Notes under the pieces: model-generated | Databases searched by the model: none | What the model was told of the DNA's origin: nothing | The model's input: the letters and a program-made list of their open reading frames with translations, nothing else | Shown here: positions 8,892 through 17,995 of the stretch, piece after piece | Layout: each line of letters opens with the position of its first letter | Position numbering within the stretch: position 1 is the first letter of the stretch | Source: JANSWY01 sp965243755 | GTDB lineage: Bacteria > Bacteroidota > Bacteroidia > Cytophagales > Cyclobacteriaceae | Direction: 5' to 3' | NCBI GenBank assembly: GCA_965243755.1 | Contig: CBDEVW010000003.1 | Coordinates: forward strand, 1,426,001 to 1,490,000 | Length of the DNA stretch: 64,000 bases | Made by a program: the position numbers and the translations under genes

Positions 8892-10295
8892 TTATGCCGC
8901 GATTCTTCTTTCTTCCAATTCATTTTCAACTTTCTTCATATATGATTCATCGAGCTTGTAAAAACTGATAAACCCAAAGGCCATTAGTGCTCCAATTCCT
9001 GCAAAAACGGAGATCATCAACCTGATCCCAAGCAGTGTTTCTTCTGACTGTACCGCATTGGGTACGAAATGGTAAGCTGCCAAAATCCAGCCCGATATTG
9101 CGCCTCCCAAAGTCCATCCAAATTTTTGTGACATGGAGGATGAGGAAAAAACCAACCCGGTGGCCCTGCGACCAGTCTTCCACTCTGAGTAATCCGCAAT
9201 GTCTGCATACATGGACCAACCCAGAGGTAGCACAATACCTGAACTGATGCCCAGCAGAATATTAAGCAGATAGATCAGTATCACCTGATCAGGGTCAATG
9301 AAGAAAAAAATGAAGCTGAATGCCGCTGAGGTTAAGGCTGAGATAACAAAAGTATTTTTCTTTCCAAACCGAGTAGCCATTGGCTTGGCCAAAACCACTC
9401 CGATCATATTGGTACCCAACCAGATACTCATATAGATCGATGACATCACCCCGGAAGTCCATTCGTAGGAAGTGCCCAGCAACGTAACCGTCTGATCCCC
9501 TACCAGATATTTGAAATAAAACAGTATTGAACCATCTCTCAATGAAATGAATATGAGTGTGGAAATATTAGCGCCTAGCATAATGAACCATGGTCTGTTG
9601 TTCAACAGGTCCTTCAGGTCATTTTTAAGTGAGCCCTGCTGCGCCCTTGTAGGTTGAAGCCTTTCTTTTGTCCCGGCAAAAGTAAGCACGAAAAGAACAG
9701 CAGCAACAATCGCATAAATGGCAATAGTGAACTGATAGCCTTGTTGCTGTGTGTTGCCCTCGCTAAAATATTCTATCAAGGAATTAGCAGTTGCTGTAAC
9801 AAACAGTCCACCACTGAAAGCTCCTATAAACCTCCATGAGGCCAGCGATGTTCTTTCCCCCGTGTCATTACTCATCACACCCATCAATGAAGCATAAGGC
9901 ACGTTGATGGCTGTGTAAACCATCATCATTAATGTATAGGTTACATAGGCATAGATCAATTTGCCATTGGCAGATAAGTCTGGGGTAGTAAATGTGAGTA
10001 CGCCAATAATGCCAAAAGGCACTGCTACAAACAATAAAAACGGCCTGAACTTACCCCAACGGGTGTTTGTGCGATCGGAGATGACTCCCATCAAGGGGTC
10101 GTTGGCAGCATCCCACACGCGGGTCACCAGGAACATGGTGCCAACGGCTGCAGCTGAAATCCCAAATACATCGGTATAAAAAAACAGTAAAAACATGGAA
10201 AACAACTTCCAAAACATGGATGAGGCGAAATCCCCGAGCCCGTAGGCCATTTTTTCACTTAACTTCAATCGGTGCGACATATTTGTATTCATCAA
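8892..10295 (-). CDS. GPH-family sugar:cation symporter (MelB-like MFS)
   Basis: Inner-membrane transporter of 467 residues with about 12 hydrophobic segments. The start (KMAYGLGDFASSMFW), the DAANDPLMGVISDRTNTRWG loop and a later WKTGRRATGLVFSSSSMSQK segment are hallmarks of the glycoside-pentoside-hexuronide:cation symporter family. It should bring mannobiose or another short manno-oligosaccharide from periplasm to cytoplasm with Na+ or H+. Its ATG overlaps the GH130 stop by 4 bases, indicating translational coupling. The pairing with a cytoplasmic epimerase and phosphorylase makes mannobiose the most likely cargo; this is inference from context. Confidence 0.9.
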   Translation of the reverse strand: MMNTNMSHRLKLSEKMAYGLGDFASSMFWKLFSMFLLFFYTDVFGISAAAVGTMFLVTRVWDAANDPLMGVISDRTNTRWGKFRPFLLFVAVPFGIIGVLTFTTPDLSANGKLIYAYVTYTLMMMVYTAINVPYASLMGVMSNDTGERTSLASWRFIGAFSGGLFVTATANSLIEYFSEGNTQQQGYQFTIAIYAIVAAVLFVLTFAGTKERLQPTRAQQGSLKNDLKDLLNNRPWFIMLGANISTLIFISLRDGSILFYFKYLVGDQTVTLLGTSYEWTSGVMSSIYMSIWLGTNMIGVVLAKPMATRFGKKNTFVISALTSAAFSFIFFFIDPDQVILIYLLNILLGISSGIVLPLGWSMYADIADYSEWKTGRRATGLVFSSSSMSQKFGWTLGGAISGWILAAYHFVPNAVQSEETLLGIRLMISVFAGIGALMAFGFISFYKLDESYMKKVENELEERRIAA

Positions 10296-11482
10296 CTGTT
10301 TAGGCCATTATCGGAAAGGTATTTCAGGTTTTTGGCGATCAGTTTATTGCGAGCCTCAACACTTTTTGCAGACCTTAAACCATCCTCCGGTGTATTTTTG
10401 CAGTAGTCGATCAATTGCTCCACCGAAGATGTCGCCACGTGTAACCGAGTGTCTGAGGAAGCATAATAGATATAAACTTTTCTGTCTTTTTCAATCCAGC
10501 CATTGCTAAACAGTACATTGGAGACATCACCTACTCTTTCTTCCTCTAAAGGAGACATAAAATGCCCCCCTGGTCGGTGGATGACTTTTGAAGGATCTTC
10601 GAGGGCTGTCATGAACATGTAAAGTACGTACCTCAAACCAGCCGCGGTATTTCGTACCCCATGCGCAAGATGCAACCAACCTTCCCGGGTTTTGATAGGT
10701 GCAGGCCCCTGACCATTTTTCACTTCTTTGATCGTATGATATACTTTTGGGTCGACAATTTTCTCCCTGGTAACCACAGCTTCCGTCATATCATCTACCA
10801 GGCACCAGCCAATTCCACCACCTTTACCTGCATCGATGAAACCATCCTGTGGGCGTGTATAAAGTGCATATTTGCCCTCAACAAACTCAGGATGCAATAC
10901 CACATTTCGTTGTTGGCTTCCACCGGAATCCAGGTCGGGCAATCTTTCCCAGTTTTTAAGATCTTTTGTTCTGGCAATGCCACATTTGGCCTCAGCTGCT
11001 GACTGATCGGTATCAGGAGCATTTTTGTCTCTTCGCTCCGTACAAAACAGACCATAAATCCAGCCGTCTTCATGCCTGGTGAGGCGCATATCATATACAT
11101 TGGTATCAGGTTCGTTAGTTTCTGGCAACAAAACCGGGTAATCCCAAAACCTAAAGTTGTCGACACCATTCTCACTCTCAGCAATTGCAAAAAAAGATTT
11201 CCGGTCATAACCCTCTACGCGCACAACCACACAAAATTTCCCATTGAACTCAATGGCACCTGCATTGAATGCTGCATTAATTCCCTGCCTTTCCATAAAG
11301 TAGGGATTGGTTTCAGGGTTGAGATCGTACCTCCAAAAAACAGGCGTGTGTGCAGCGGTCACCACCGGATGCTGGTACCTTTGAAAAACACCATTGGTAT
11401 ATCTCATTGGCTTATTGGGTCGTTTCAGAAATTCATTGTGCTCATTGATTAGTTTTCTTACCCCATCAATAGTTTCCATCAT
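10292..11482 (-). CDS. GH130_1 4-O-beta-D-mannosyl-D-glucose phosphorylase
   Basis: Cytoplasmic inverting phosphorylase of 396 residues that splits mannosyl-glucose with phosphate to alpha-mannose 1-phosphate and glucose. The five-bladed propeller motifs TAAHTPVFWRYDLN, NVYDMRLTRHEDGW, RTKDLKNWERLPDL, LHPEFVEGKYALYTRPQDGF and GDVSNVLFSNGW closely resemble what is known of the Bacteroides fragilis enzyme. The general acid is Asp131 in VYDMRL, the same number as in that enzyme. There is no signal peptide. It overlaps both neighbours by 4 bases. Together with the epimerase it completes the energy-saving mannobiose pathway. A GH130_2 mannan phosphorylase is less likely given the motif agreement. 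Confidence 0.95.
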   Translation of the reverse strand: MMETIDGVRKLINEHNEFLKRPNKPMRYTNGVFQRYQHPVVTAAHTPVFWRYDLNPETNPYFMERQGINAAFNAGAIEFNGKFCVVVRVEGYDRKSFFAIAESENGVDNFRFWDYPVLLPETNEPDTNVYDMRLTRHEDGWIYGLFCTERRDKNAPDTDQSAAEAKCGIARTKDLKNWERLPDLDSGGSQQRNVVLHPEFVEGKYALYTRPQDGFIDAGKGGGIGWCLVDDMTEAVVTREKIVDPKVYHTIKEVKNGQGPAPIKTREGWLHLAHGVRNTAAGLRYVLYMFMTALEDPSKVIHRPGGHFMSPLEEERVGDVSNVLFSNGWIEKDRKVYIYYASSDTRLHVATSSVEQLIDYCKNTPEDGLRSAKSVEARNKLIAKNLKYLSDNGLNS

Positions 11483-13200
11483 GGTTTTATCTGCTTAAGT
11501 TTTAAAGATTTTAATTCAAATTTTTCCGGATTGCGGACCGATAATCTCAGTGCGTTAACACCAGGTTGTAATTTGACTGTACCCAGGGATACCTTGGGCC
11601 AGTGATATTCGTAGACCTCTCCACGTACTACCCTGTCATTGGATGGCTTCTCAGTTTTGTTGAGAAAATTCTCCAATGGTTTGCTCAAGACCATATCATT
11701 TACAGCGACATTGACCGAATGCGCCGTACCAGAAATCTCCGCGATGATTTCATAGGCCATGGGGTGGATTGTTCTGGTTTCCCAGGCTGCCATTGAACTA
11801 TCAGTAAATTGAATGAGGTAATCATTGGCCCATCCTTCCATGCCCTGAAATGTCAGGTCTACCCTTTCACTTACCTGCTCGGCAGGAAAGCTGACTTCTT
11901 CCACCTGTGTGTGACCAGTCTCAATTAGTTCTGGAACGATCCCTTTGGCAATGCTTGCCTTGAACCATTGCTGATATTCCTTGTGCAGCTCATTCACCTG
12001 ATCAGGATGTGCAGCTGCGATATCTAGTTGTTGATGTGGGTCTTTTTGAAGATCAAATAATTGTGTACCGTCGGGTTTCATTGTCAGTAAATACCGATTA
12101 GTTCTCACTGCTCCGGGGATAGTATCAAACTTTCTGATGACCTGATGAGTAAAAAACATTCTGTCGATAGTGGCCTCCTGCTCAACAATTGGCACCAGGC
12201 TAATACCGTCAGTCTCAATTTCCGGGACATTCACATCTGTCAGCTCGACTATAGTCGGTAACAGGTCCAGATGGGTAGCCATTCTATCAATGGATCGCCC
12301 GGTGTTCCACTTCCTTTGGTCATATTTGATCAACGCAGGTACCTTCACTCCCCCCTCATCCACATGTGATTTAATCCCCATGAGTCCACCATTAAATCGT
12401 TTACCATTTGGTCCATTATCGGAGAGGAATATGACGATTGTATGCTCCAGCTGCTTAGTATCTCTTAGGAATTGAATGACTTTACCAACATTGTCATCAA
12501 TATTCTCGATCATGCCATATATACAGGCTGTACGGTCGTCCAGACCCTTGTTTTTATACTTATCAAAATAATGATCTGGTACCTGAAATGGACTATGAGG
12601 AGTATTTAATGCCAAATAACACAGAAATGGAGTTTTCTGATCTCCCATGTATTCAATGGCCAGATCGGTCAATACATCCGGAACATATCCACTGGTTTTT
12701 ACCTCCAGTGACCCGTTGGTCAAAGTTGTGTTGAAGTAATTGTTGAGGTGGCCCTCTTTGAATCCAACAAATGTATCAAATCCCTGACCCGTTGGATCAT
12801 GTGGATATTGTTGGCCGTTGTGCCATTTCCCAAACATGCCCGTATTGTACCCGGCTGTTTTGAGTAACTCAGCAATTGTCTGCTCGTCCTGACGCATCAC
12901 TTCCTTCCTGTGTGTCACCCAGGATACCCCCGTACTCAAATGGTATCTGCCAGTAAGTAAGCTCGCTCGTGTAGGTGCACAGACCGGACTTACATAGAAT
13001 CGATCGAATCTGATTGACTGGTAAGCCAGGAGGTCAAGGTTTGGAGTTTCCAATATTTCATTGCCATTATAACCCACATCTCCCCAACCCTGGTCATCGG
13101 TAAGTATGATGACCACATTGGGTTGATCCTTACTTTTCCTGCAGCCCATAGTCAGGCACCCTATTAAGATCAATGTGATATGTAGTCCCCTGATGATCAT
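11479..13200 (-). CDS. Family S1 sulfatase, exported lipoprotein
   Basis: Sulfate ester hydrolase of 573 residues. The formylglycine signature is CAPTR with Cys74, followed by SLLTGR. Metal-binding signatures include TDDQGWGDVGYNG near residues 34-46 and SDNGPNGKRFNGG. The N terminus (ILIGCLTMGC) has two possible lipobox cysteines, Cys15 and Cys20, so it is probably a lipoprotein facing the periplasm or surface. About 120 residues after the usual sulfatase subdomain form an extra beta-rich domain that may bind glycan. Cys74 must be converted to formylglycine; an exported formylglycine-generating enzyme is encoded upstream of the locus. Overlaps of 4 bases with both neighbours place it in the mannan operon, so the target is probably a sulfated mannan. 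The regiospecificity cannot be read from the sequence. Confidence 0.92.
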   Translation of the reverse strand: MIIRGLHITLILIGCLTMGCRKSKDQPNVVIILTDDQGWGDVGYNGNEILETPNLDLLAYQSIRFDRFYVSPVCAPTRASLLTGRYHLSTGVSWVTHRKEVMRQDEQTIAELLKTAGYNTGMFGKWHNGQQYPHDPTGQGFDTFVGFKEGHLNNYFNTTLTNGSLEVKTSGYVPDVLTDLAIEYMGDQKTPFLCYLALNTPHSPFQVPDHYFDKYKNKGLDDRTACIYGMIENIDDNVGKVIQFLRDTKQLEHTIVIFLSDNGPNGKRFNGGLMGIKSHVDEGGVKVPALIKYDQRKWNTGRSIDRMATHLDLLPTIVELTDVNVPEIETDGISLVPIVEQEATIDRMFFTHQVIRKFDTIPGAVRTNRYLLTMKPDGTQLFDLQKDPHQQLDIAAAHPDQVNELHKEYQQWFKASIAKGIVPELIETGHTQVEEVSFPAEQVSERVDLTFQGMEGWANDYLIQFTDSSMAAWETRTIHPMAYEIIAEISGTAHSVNVAVNDMVLSKPLENFLNKTEKPSNDRVVRGEVYEYHWPKVSLGTVKLQPGVNALRLSVRNPEKFELKSLKLKQIKP

Positions 13201-15854
13201 TCTTTAATGAGTCTGGATTTTAGAATTTGGTGATCTGTATGAGCTTCCAGCAAATAAATACCGGTGTGCAAATCACTGATGTCAATGGTTTGCCCTGATG
13301 GATTTAAATCAATATGTTTGATCAGTTTTCCTTCCAGATTAAATATACTGACTGACCGAACTCTTTCGTGATTGGAAGTACTGATGTTGATTTCCATTGA
13401 TGCAGGATTTGGTGAAATCAGCATTTTAGGCTTGGTTATGCTTGTCCCCAGAATATCATCAAACACTTCGATTTTGAAGGAGGTAGATGTTTCGAGACCA
13501 AATGGATCTATTGCTGTAATGGTTATATCCGACTGGCCGATTGCTCCCTCTGTAAAAATCAAAGAGATACCAATACCGCCATTGGAATAATCTGCTGTTA
13601 CCAGAGAAGCGTTGGAGTTAGTGATCTCATATTGCAATGCCGCCCTGTGTTCGTCATCAAAAATGTCGGAAAACCGTATATAGTTGTTGAAATTTCTCAC
13701 CTGCGAGAGCCCAACGATGTAATCTTCCACAAAACTCTTCACTACTGGAGGCTGATTATCAGAGACATGTTCCAATGTCACTTCATTAATTCTTAAACCA
13801 TTGTTGGTAGCGGCCTCATGCAGATTGATTCGCACATATCTTGCACTTATACTTTGTGGCAAGCCATAAGCCACAGCAAACTGATTAAAAGCTGTTTCTG
13901 AGATGGCCACCTCCCAATTGACCTGATCATCGGAAACTGCAATATCAAATGCGCTGGCATATTCTGATCCCCAATCGATGTTGATATAATTGATGGATTC
14001 TGAAGCTCCCATATCAATTTCAAGCCATTGATCCTGTAGTAGGCGCGTTTGCCAGTAGGTACTACCATTTCCATCATTGGCATACACTGCAAACTGCTCA
14101 TTGAGCTCGTTTGAAGCCATCACTTCCTTGTAAAACGCTAGGTTATTTTCTTGTCCGTCATTGCTGCCAACCATGACTAATCCGGTTGCCGTGGTGTACC
14201 AGCCACCAGAGTCCTCCCCCTTTATTTCCACTTCTGCAGTACCCACCTGAGGTGTTTCAAAGATGTAATTCAAATAAGTCCCATCTGATACTGTTGGCTG
14301 CACTATTGCCTCAGTGGATACATTGACAATACTATAATTCAGGTTGCCTCCATCCTCTTCATCCAGAAATACCTCAGATAAATTCTGATAAGGTGTAGCA
14401 TCAGAAGTTGCCTCCAGCAATGTTCGGTAAGGCCGGATTTTGCTGACCACCTTTGGAATCCGATCGATATCTATGGTATCGTGATGTAATTGTAATGCTT
14501 CCGGAATAAGTTGATGAACTTTCTTCAAACCCCTGGCAGTAGTCCCTGAAAAATCTCTATTGAAACTGCTTGTAGAGCTCCATGACCATGACATGACTCC
14601 AGCGTAACCGTAGGCAACTGCCAGCTCATAAGCTTTTTCGATAGAGTAAGCTGGATTTGCCCGATGACCGACTGTATCTGCAGGGAATTCTCCAATCACT
14701 ATGGGTTTGTCCAGTTGCCAATACTCTGCCGGACGATGAAAAGGAGAAAAATCATTACCGAAATGCTCAGGATAATAATGGACCTGGTAAAAATCCAGAG
14801 TGCCATCCGGGTCACCTCCAGCAGCTATTAATTCTTCGTCTGCGTAGTAGTTTTTGTTCCCATTAATGTCAGACAAAGCCCTGAATGACCAGGTGCCATT
14901 TGAGACCATCGCTCCTGGCACTTTACGATGGATCGCCCCGGCACACAGATTAACAAATCGCTGAACATAGGAGATATCTACTTTCCCTCCGGTAGTCCAG
15001 CCAAACTGATTAGTCATTCCTTCCGGTTCATTAAAGATCTCCCAGGTGAAAACTGCCGGATGATCACCCAGCAACTCTAATATTGGCAACAGCGCATTGT
15101 CGATATAGGATTGCACATTGACCGAATCCTCCAACAGCTTTTTCATCACCTGTGGATCCTGTCCCTGGTTATTTTGGAGCATATCAAAAGACCAGAGACA
15201 CATACTCAATGAAATATTTTTATCAAAAGCCAGGTCCATCACATGTTTCATGTTTTGGATCGACTCGAAATTGATTCCTTCCACAAACCCGTCATCATTG
15301 ACAATTGGGGTATTGGCACCATTGGTATGCAACCACCATCTCAGTGCATTGCCATTATTTGATGCTATAGAATCCATCAGTTCTGTGAAGTATAGCATCG
15401 CGTCATCATCATAGTCTTCCAGGTCAGCCGCATATCTGTACCAGGCGATATTCATCCCTGAAGCAAATAGGTCAATTGCCCCTTCCCGGTGTGGAATTCT
15501 ATTGAGACCGTTATTGGTTGGGCTGCCCAGAAATACTTTTATTTCATCAGAATCAGTTGCAGAGGAATCATCCACAACTGTTAGCCTGATCACTGTTTCA
15601 AGTGCTGAAAGTTCTATTTCCAACGTGGGGTCGGTTCCTACCGTATCATTGTCAACCTGCCACAGGTATTGCACAATATCACCATCAGTATCATAACTGT
15701 CTGATTCAAGTACAACTTTTACCGGTTTGATTTCACTGAGGACCACTGTATCATATCCCAATACCGCTACGGGTGCTTCATTTTGTGAAAAAACTGAGGA
15801 ATTGACCCCTAAGATCAAAATGAAAATCACTATGTGATTTTTAATACTGTTCAT
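13197..15854 (-). CDS. GH5 mannanase with PKD-like, discoidin and type IX sorting domains
   Basis: Large secreted enzyme of 885 residues. A signal peptide (1-24) is followed by a PKD-like domain (about 26-110), a GH5 barrel (about 115-460) with acid/base Glu276 in FNEPEG and nucleophile Glu389 in IGEFPAD, a linker beta-domain, an F5/8 type C (discoidin) domain (about 575-700), a cadherin-like domain (about 705-805), and a type A C-terminal sorting domain (SPNPASMEINIS to the end, with GIYLLEAHT). The sorting domain marks it as a type IX secretion cargo placed on the cell surface or released. It is therefore the best candidate for the first attack on polymeric mannan. It overlaps the GH26 and sulfatase genes by 4 bases each. 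Confidence 0.9.
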   Translation of the reverse strand: MNSIKNHIVIFILILGVNSSVFSQNEAPVAVLGYDTVVLSEIKPVKVVLESDSYDTDGDIVQYLWQVDNDTVGTDPTLEIELSALETVIRLTVVDDSSATDSDEIKVFLGSPTNNGLNRIPHREGAIDLFASGMNIAWYRYAADLEDYDDDAMLYFTELMDSIASNNGNALRWWLHTNGANTPIVNDDGFVEGINFESIQNMKHVMDLAFDKNISLSMCLWSFDMLQNNQGQDPQVMKKLLEDSVNVQSYIDNALLPILELLGDHPAVFTWEIFNEPEGMTNQFGWTTGGKVDISYVQRFVNLCAGAIHRKVPGAMVSNGTWSFRALSDINGNKNYYADEELIAAGGDPDGTLDFYQVHYYPEHFGNDFSPFHRPAEYWQLDKPIVIGEFPADTVGHRANPAYSIEKAYELAVAYGYAGVMSWSWSSTSSFNRDFSGTTARGLKKVHQLIPEALQLHHDTIDIDRIPKVVSKIRPYRTLLEATSDATPYQNLSEVFLDEEDGGNLNYSIVNVSTEAIVQPTVSDGTYLNYIFETPQVGTAEVEIKGEDSGGWYTTATGLVMVGSNDGQENNLAFYKEVMASNELNEQFAVYANDGNGSTYWQTRLLQDQWLEIDMGASESINYINIDWGSEYASAFDIAVSDDQVNWEVAISETAFNQFAVAYGLPQSISARYVRINLHEAATNNGLRINEVTLEHVSDNQPPVVKSFVEDYIVGLSQVRNFNNYIRFSDIFDDEHRAALQYEITNSNASLVTADYSNGGIGISLIFTEGAIGQSDITITAIDPFGLETSTSFKIEVFDDILGTSITKPKMLISPNPASMEINISTSNHERVRSVSIFNLEGKLIKHIDLNPSGQTIDISDLHTGIYLLEAHTDHQILKSRLIKE

Positions 15855-16969
15855 TTTTTATAAGGATTTTTAATGTCATCAAGGAACAGCGTCATAGGAT
15901 CCGACTCAAAGCGCCTGAAGTCTTTTTCGCTATGATGTCCTTTGTAGGGAACATAGAAATATTCCATGCTGGCATTTCGCCATACCAGCAACCATGCTAT
16001 GCCGGATGTGCCGTTAGTAAGTTTAATTGGTTCCAGTAATGATTCTGTAAACCAGTTTTCAGAATCCAGTCCTGCTTTGCCGGATTCAGTTAGTGCAGCT
16101 ATTTTATTTTTCTTAGTTGCAATCTGACAGATCAATGCTATGCTTTGCGCAAGGTGTTCTTTTTGCTGACCAGACGGGATATTATTGTATTGGTGCCCGA
16201 CATCCCAATAGTCATCCAGTCCTATGATGTCGACATACTCGTCTCCGGGGTAGCCGTATAGATATTCGGCCTCTCCATTTTTCAGATCTAGCCGGCTCCT
16301 GTCAGGGGAATAAGCGATAATCAGATGATTAATTTTTTTTTCATTCCTTAAATAATCGATGGTAAACCTCCATAGTGCAATGAATTCTTCTTCAGTACAA
16401 TAAGGTTTACCCCACCAGAACCAGTCACCGTTGTGTTCGTGAAAGGGTCTGAGGACAATGGGTATTTTGTGAAATCCAACCCGGCACTCTTTAAGGAAAT
16501 TGGCTAGTAAATTAAGTTGATTGATGAAGTTAGCATGGTTAGAGCCTCCTGGTAATATTTGTTTGACTGCAGGTTGCTTATCCCAGGCATTGTTACCGGT
16601 TATCGGGTGATCTGCATGCCATGAAACAGTATTGATCCCTCCCATCTTGTAGGCATACTTTATACCTTCCAGGATCTCGTCAAAAGCTACAGAATCCACG
16701 TTGTGTGTTTGCTGAATTTTGCCCAGTTCCCAACCAAAGATTGCCGGGTACTTGCCGGTTACCAATTTCACATCGGAATTCCCCAGTTGATTTTTCCAGC
16801 CGACTCCATATGCAAGATCATCCTGATGCCCAAACAACACCCCTGATTTACTGGATTGACCAAGGAAATGGTACAGGTTTTTCGTTTTCCTGGTAGATTT
16901 AGTACTGAGGTCTTGTCCCTTAACAGGACCCAACAAAAGCAGCAAAATCACAATCACAAATAGTCTCAT
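15851..16969 (-). CDS. GH26 endo-beta-1,4-mannanase
   Basis: Exported retaining mannanase of 372 residues. The signal peptide is MRLFVIVILLLLLGPVKGQ. The GH26 acid/base is Glu178 in RPFHEHNGDWFWWG, and the nucleophile is Glu295 in ALTESGKAG; both are the standard signatures, and the Trp-rich run lines the active site. Length fits a single catalytic domain without binding modules. No lipobox or type IX sorting domain is seen, so it may work in the periplasm on imported oligosaccharides. It is the first enzyme gene after the susC-susD-lipoprotein trio and is separated from it by a hairpin. The GH26 assignment is clear; the exact chain-length preference is not. Confidence 0.94.
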   Translation of the reverse strand: MRLFVIVILLLLLGPVKGQDLSTKSTRKTKNLYHFLGQSSKSGVLFGHQDDLAYGVGWKNQLGNSDVKLVTGKYPAIFGWELGKIQQTHNVDSVAFDEILEGIKYAYKMGGINTVSWHADHPITGNNAWDKQPAVKQILPGGSNHANFINQLNLLANFLKECRVGFHKIPIVLRPFHEHNGDWFWWGKPYCTEEEFIALWRFTIDYLRNEKKINHLIIAYSPDRSRLDLKNGEAEYLYGYPGDEYVDIIGLDDYWDVGHQYNNIPSGQQKEHLAQSIALICQIATKKNKIAALTESGKAGLDSENWFTESLLEPIKLTNGTSGIAWLLVWRNASMEYFYVPYKGHHSEKDFRRFESDPMTLFLDDIKNPYKK

Positions 16970-16994
16970 CTTTAATTTTTAAAGGAAAGAAAGA

Positions 16995-17011
16995 CCAGCC
17001 AAAGAGGCTGG
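16995..17011 (-). terminator. Intra-operon hairpin / partial terminator
   Basis: Between the surface lipoprotein gene and GH26, the minus strand reads GGCCAGCCTCTTTGGCTGG then TCTTTCTTTCC: a 6-base GC-rich stem, 5-base loop and broken T-rich tail. It could lower transcription into the enzyme genes relative to the susCD trio, or protect the 3' end of a processed susCD message. Confidence 0.5.
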
Positions 17012-17043
17012 CCTTACAATGAAATGTAAAATGAAGAATTGTT

Positions 17044-17961
17044 TTACTTTACCCAGGGAAGTTGCTCGAGCGGACCATCAGTAATTGAGATAGCATCAAC
17101 ATAAGCAACATACCTTCCCTGAATGTGCCATGAGTCAGGCAAAAAGGCGAATTTTATCAATTTGTACTTCGCAGTGAGATCAACGGGGATGGGATCGCCG
17201 GACCATCCATACTGACCTTCCATATCGCTAATTGGGAAACTCATTAACTTCCACTCTCCACCTGTGCTTACCTTGAATAATGGGTGCACAGGATGGTCTG
17301 TACCGTCATTCCCTCCATTTCCATCATCTTTACCCCAGAAAGCAATGGTAAATCCTAAGGTGTCTGCTTCATTTGGACCAGAATTTACCCAGAAGTTTAC
17401 TGTCGGGTTGGCCATATTGGAGAAGTCAATGGTTGCTTCAGAAGATCCTTCGTTTGGATCGTATTTGAAATCATGCCATCCTCTTCCTTCCTCATCTACT
17501 TCCCAGATGGCAGAAATGTACCCTGAACCTTCTATTGCAGGAATATTGGCATCTTCTTCAAACGTTACTTTTCCTGATGGATTCCACATATCAGCAGCAA
17601 CTGACGCTGCGTCTGCCTCAAAATCCAGGATCAGCCCAAGGCCGTTTCCTACCCCAAAATCCTGCTCACAATCAGCATCATCCGGGTTGTTGGTACAGTA
17701 ACATTCAAGATTATAATCTTTCAGACAGCAATTTTCTGTATCAGTGGTCGCATTGTCTCCGGTGGTACAGTAGCAGTCCACATTCTGATCGGCGGTACAA
17801 CACTGATCATCAAATGGATTAGCGGTACAAAAACAGTTGGCATCCTTTTCGAATGTACAATTATCTTCTGGCTCGGGTGAATCATCCGATCCACAGGAAT
17901 TTAATGATAGCATTACTCCTAGAGCAAGACTCATCACAAGTAAATAGTTAAGATACTTCAT
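17044..17961 (-). CDS. Surface glycan-binding-type lipoprotein with Cys-rich repeats
   Basis: Lipoprotein of 305 residues occupying the position after susD where surface glycan-binding proteins are found. The lipobox is SLNSC with Cys23 lipidated, followed by acidic GSDDSPEPED. The next 65 residues hold about 11 further cysteines in three approximate repeats of the CxC...CC type (for example ANCFCTANPFDDQCC and VDCYC). The rest is a beta-sandwich-like domain resembling carbohydrate-binding modules, with Trp-rich strands such as EGRGWHDFKY. The chosen ATG follows an A-rich leader typical of this phylum; upstream in-frame ATGs exist at 17991 and 17982. Mannan binding is inferred only from gene order. 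No homologue is recognised by sequence. Confidence 0.75.
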   Translation of the reverse strand: MKYLNYLLVMSLALGVMLSLNSCGSDDSPEPEDNCTFEKDANCFCTANPFDDQCCTADQNVDCYCTTGDNATTDTENCCLKDYNLECYCTNNPDDADCEQDFGVGNGLGLILDFEADAASVAADMWNPSGKVTFEEDANIPAIEGSGYISAIWEVDEEGRGWHDFKYDPNEGSSEATIDFSNMANPTVNFWVNSGPNEADTLGFTIAFWGKDDGNGGNDGTDHPVHPLFKVSTGGEWKLMSFPISDMEGQYGWSGDPIPVDLTAKYKLIKFAFLPDSWHIQGRYVAYVDAISITDGPLEQLPWVK

Positions 17962-17995
17962 ATTAGGTTTGTTAAAATTCATTTTATTCATGGTT

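Noticed and set aside
8885..8929. Earlier ATG for the fibronectin III GH5.
   Set aside because: It overlaps the transporter gene and adds a charged segment in front of the signal peptide.
17264..17701. Plus-strand frame of 145 codons opposite the surface lipoprotein gene.
   Set aside because: It is the antisense shadow of a well-supported lipoprotein gene, with no start context or recognisable motif.
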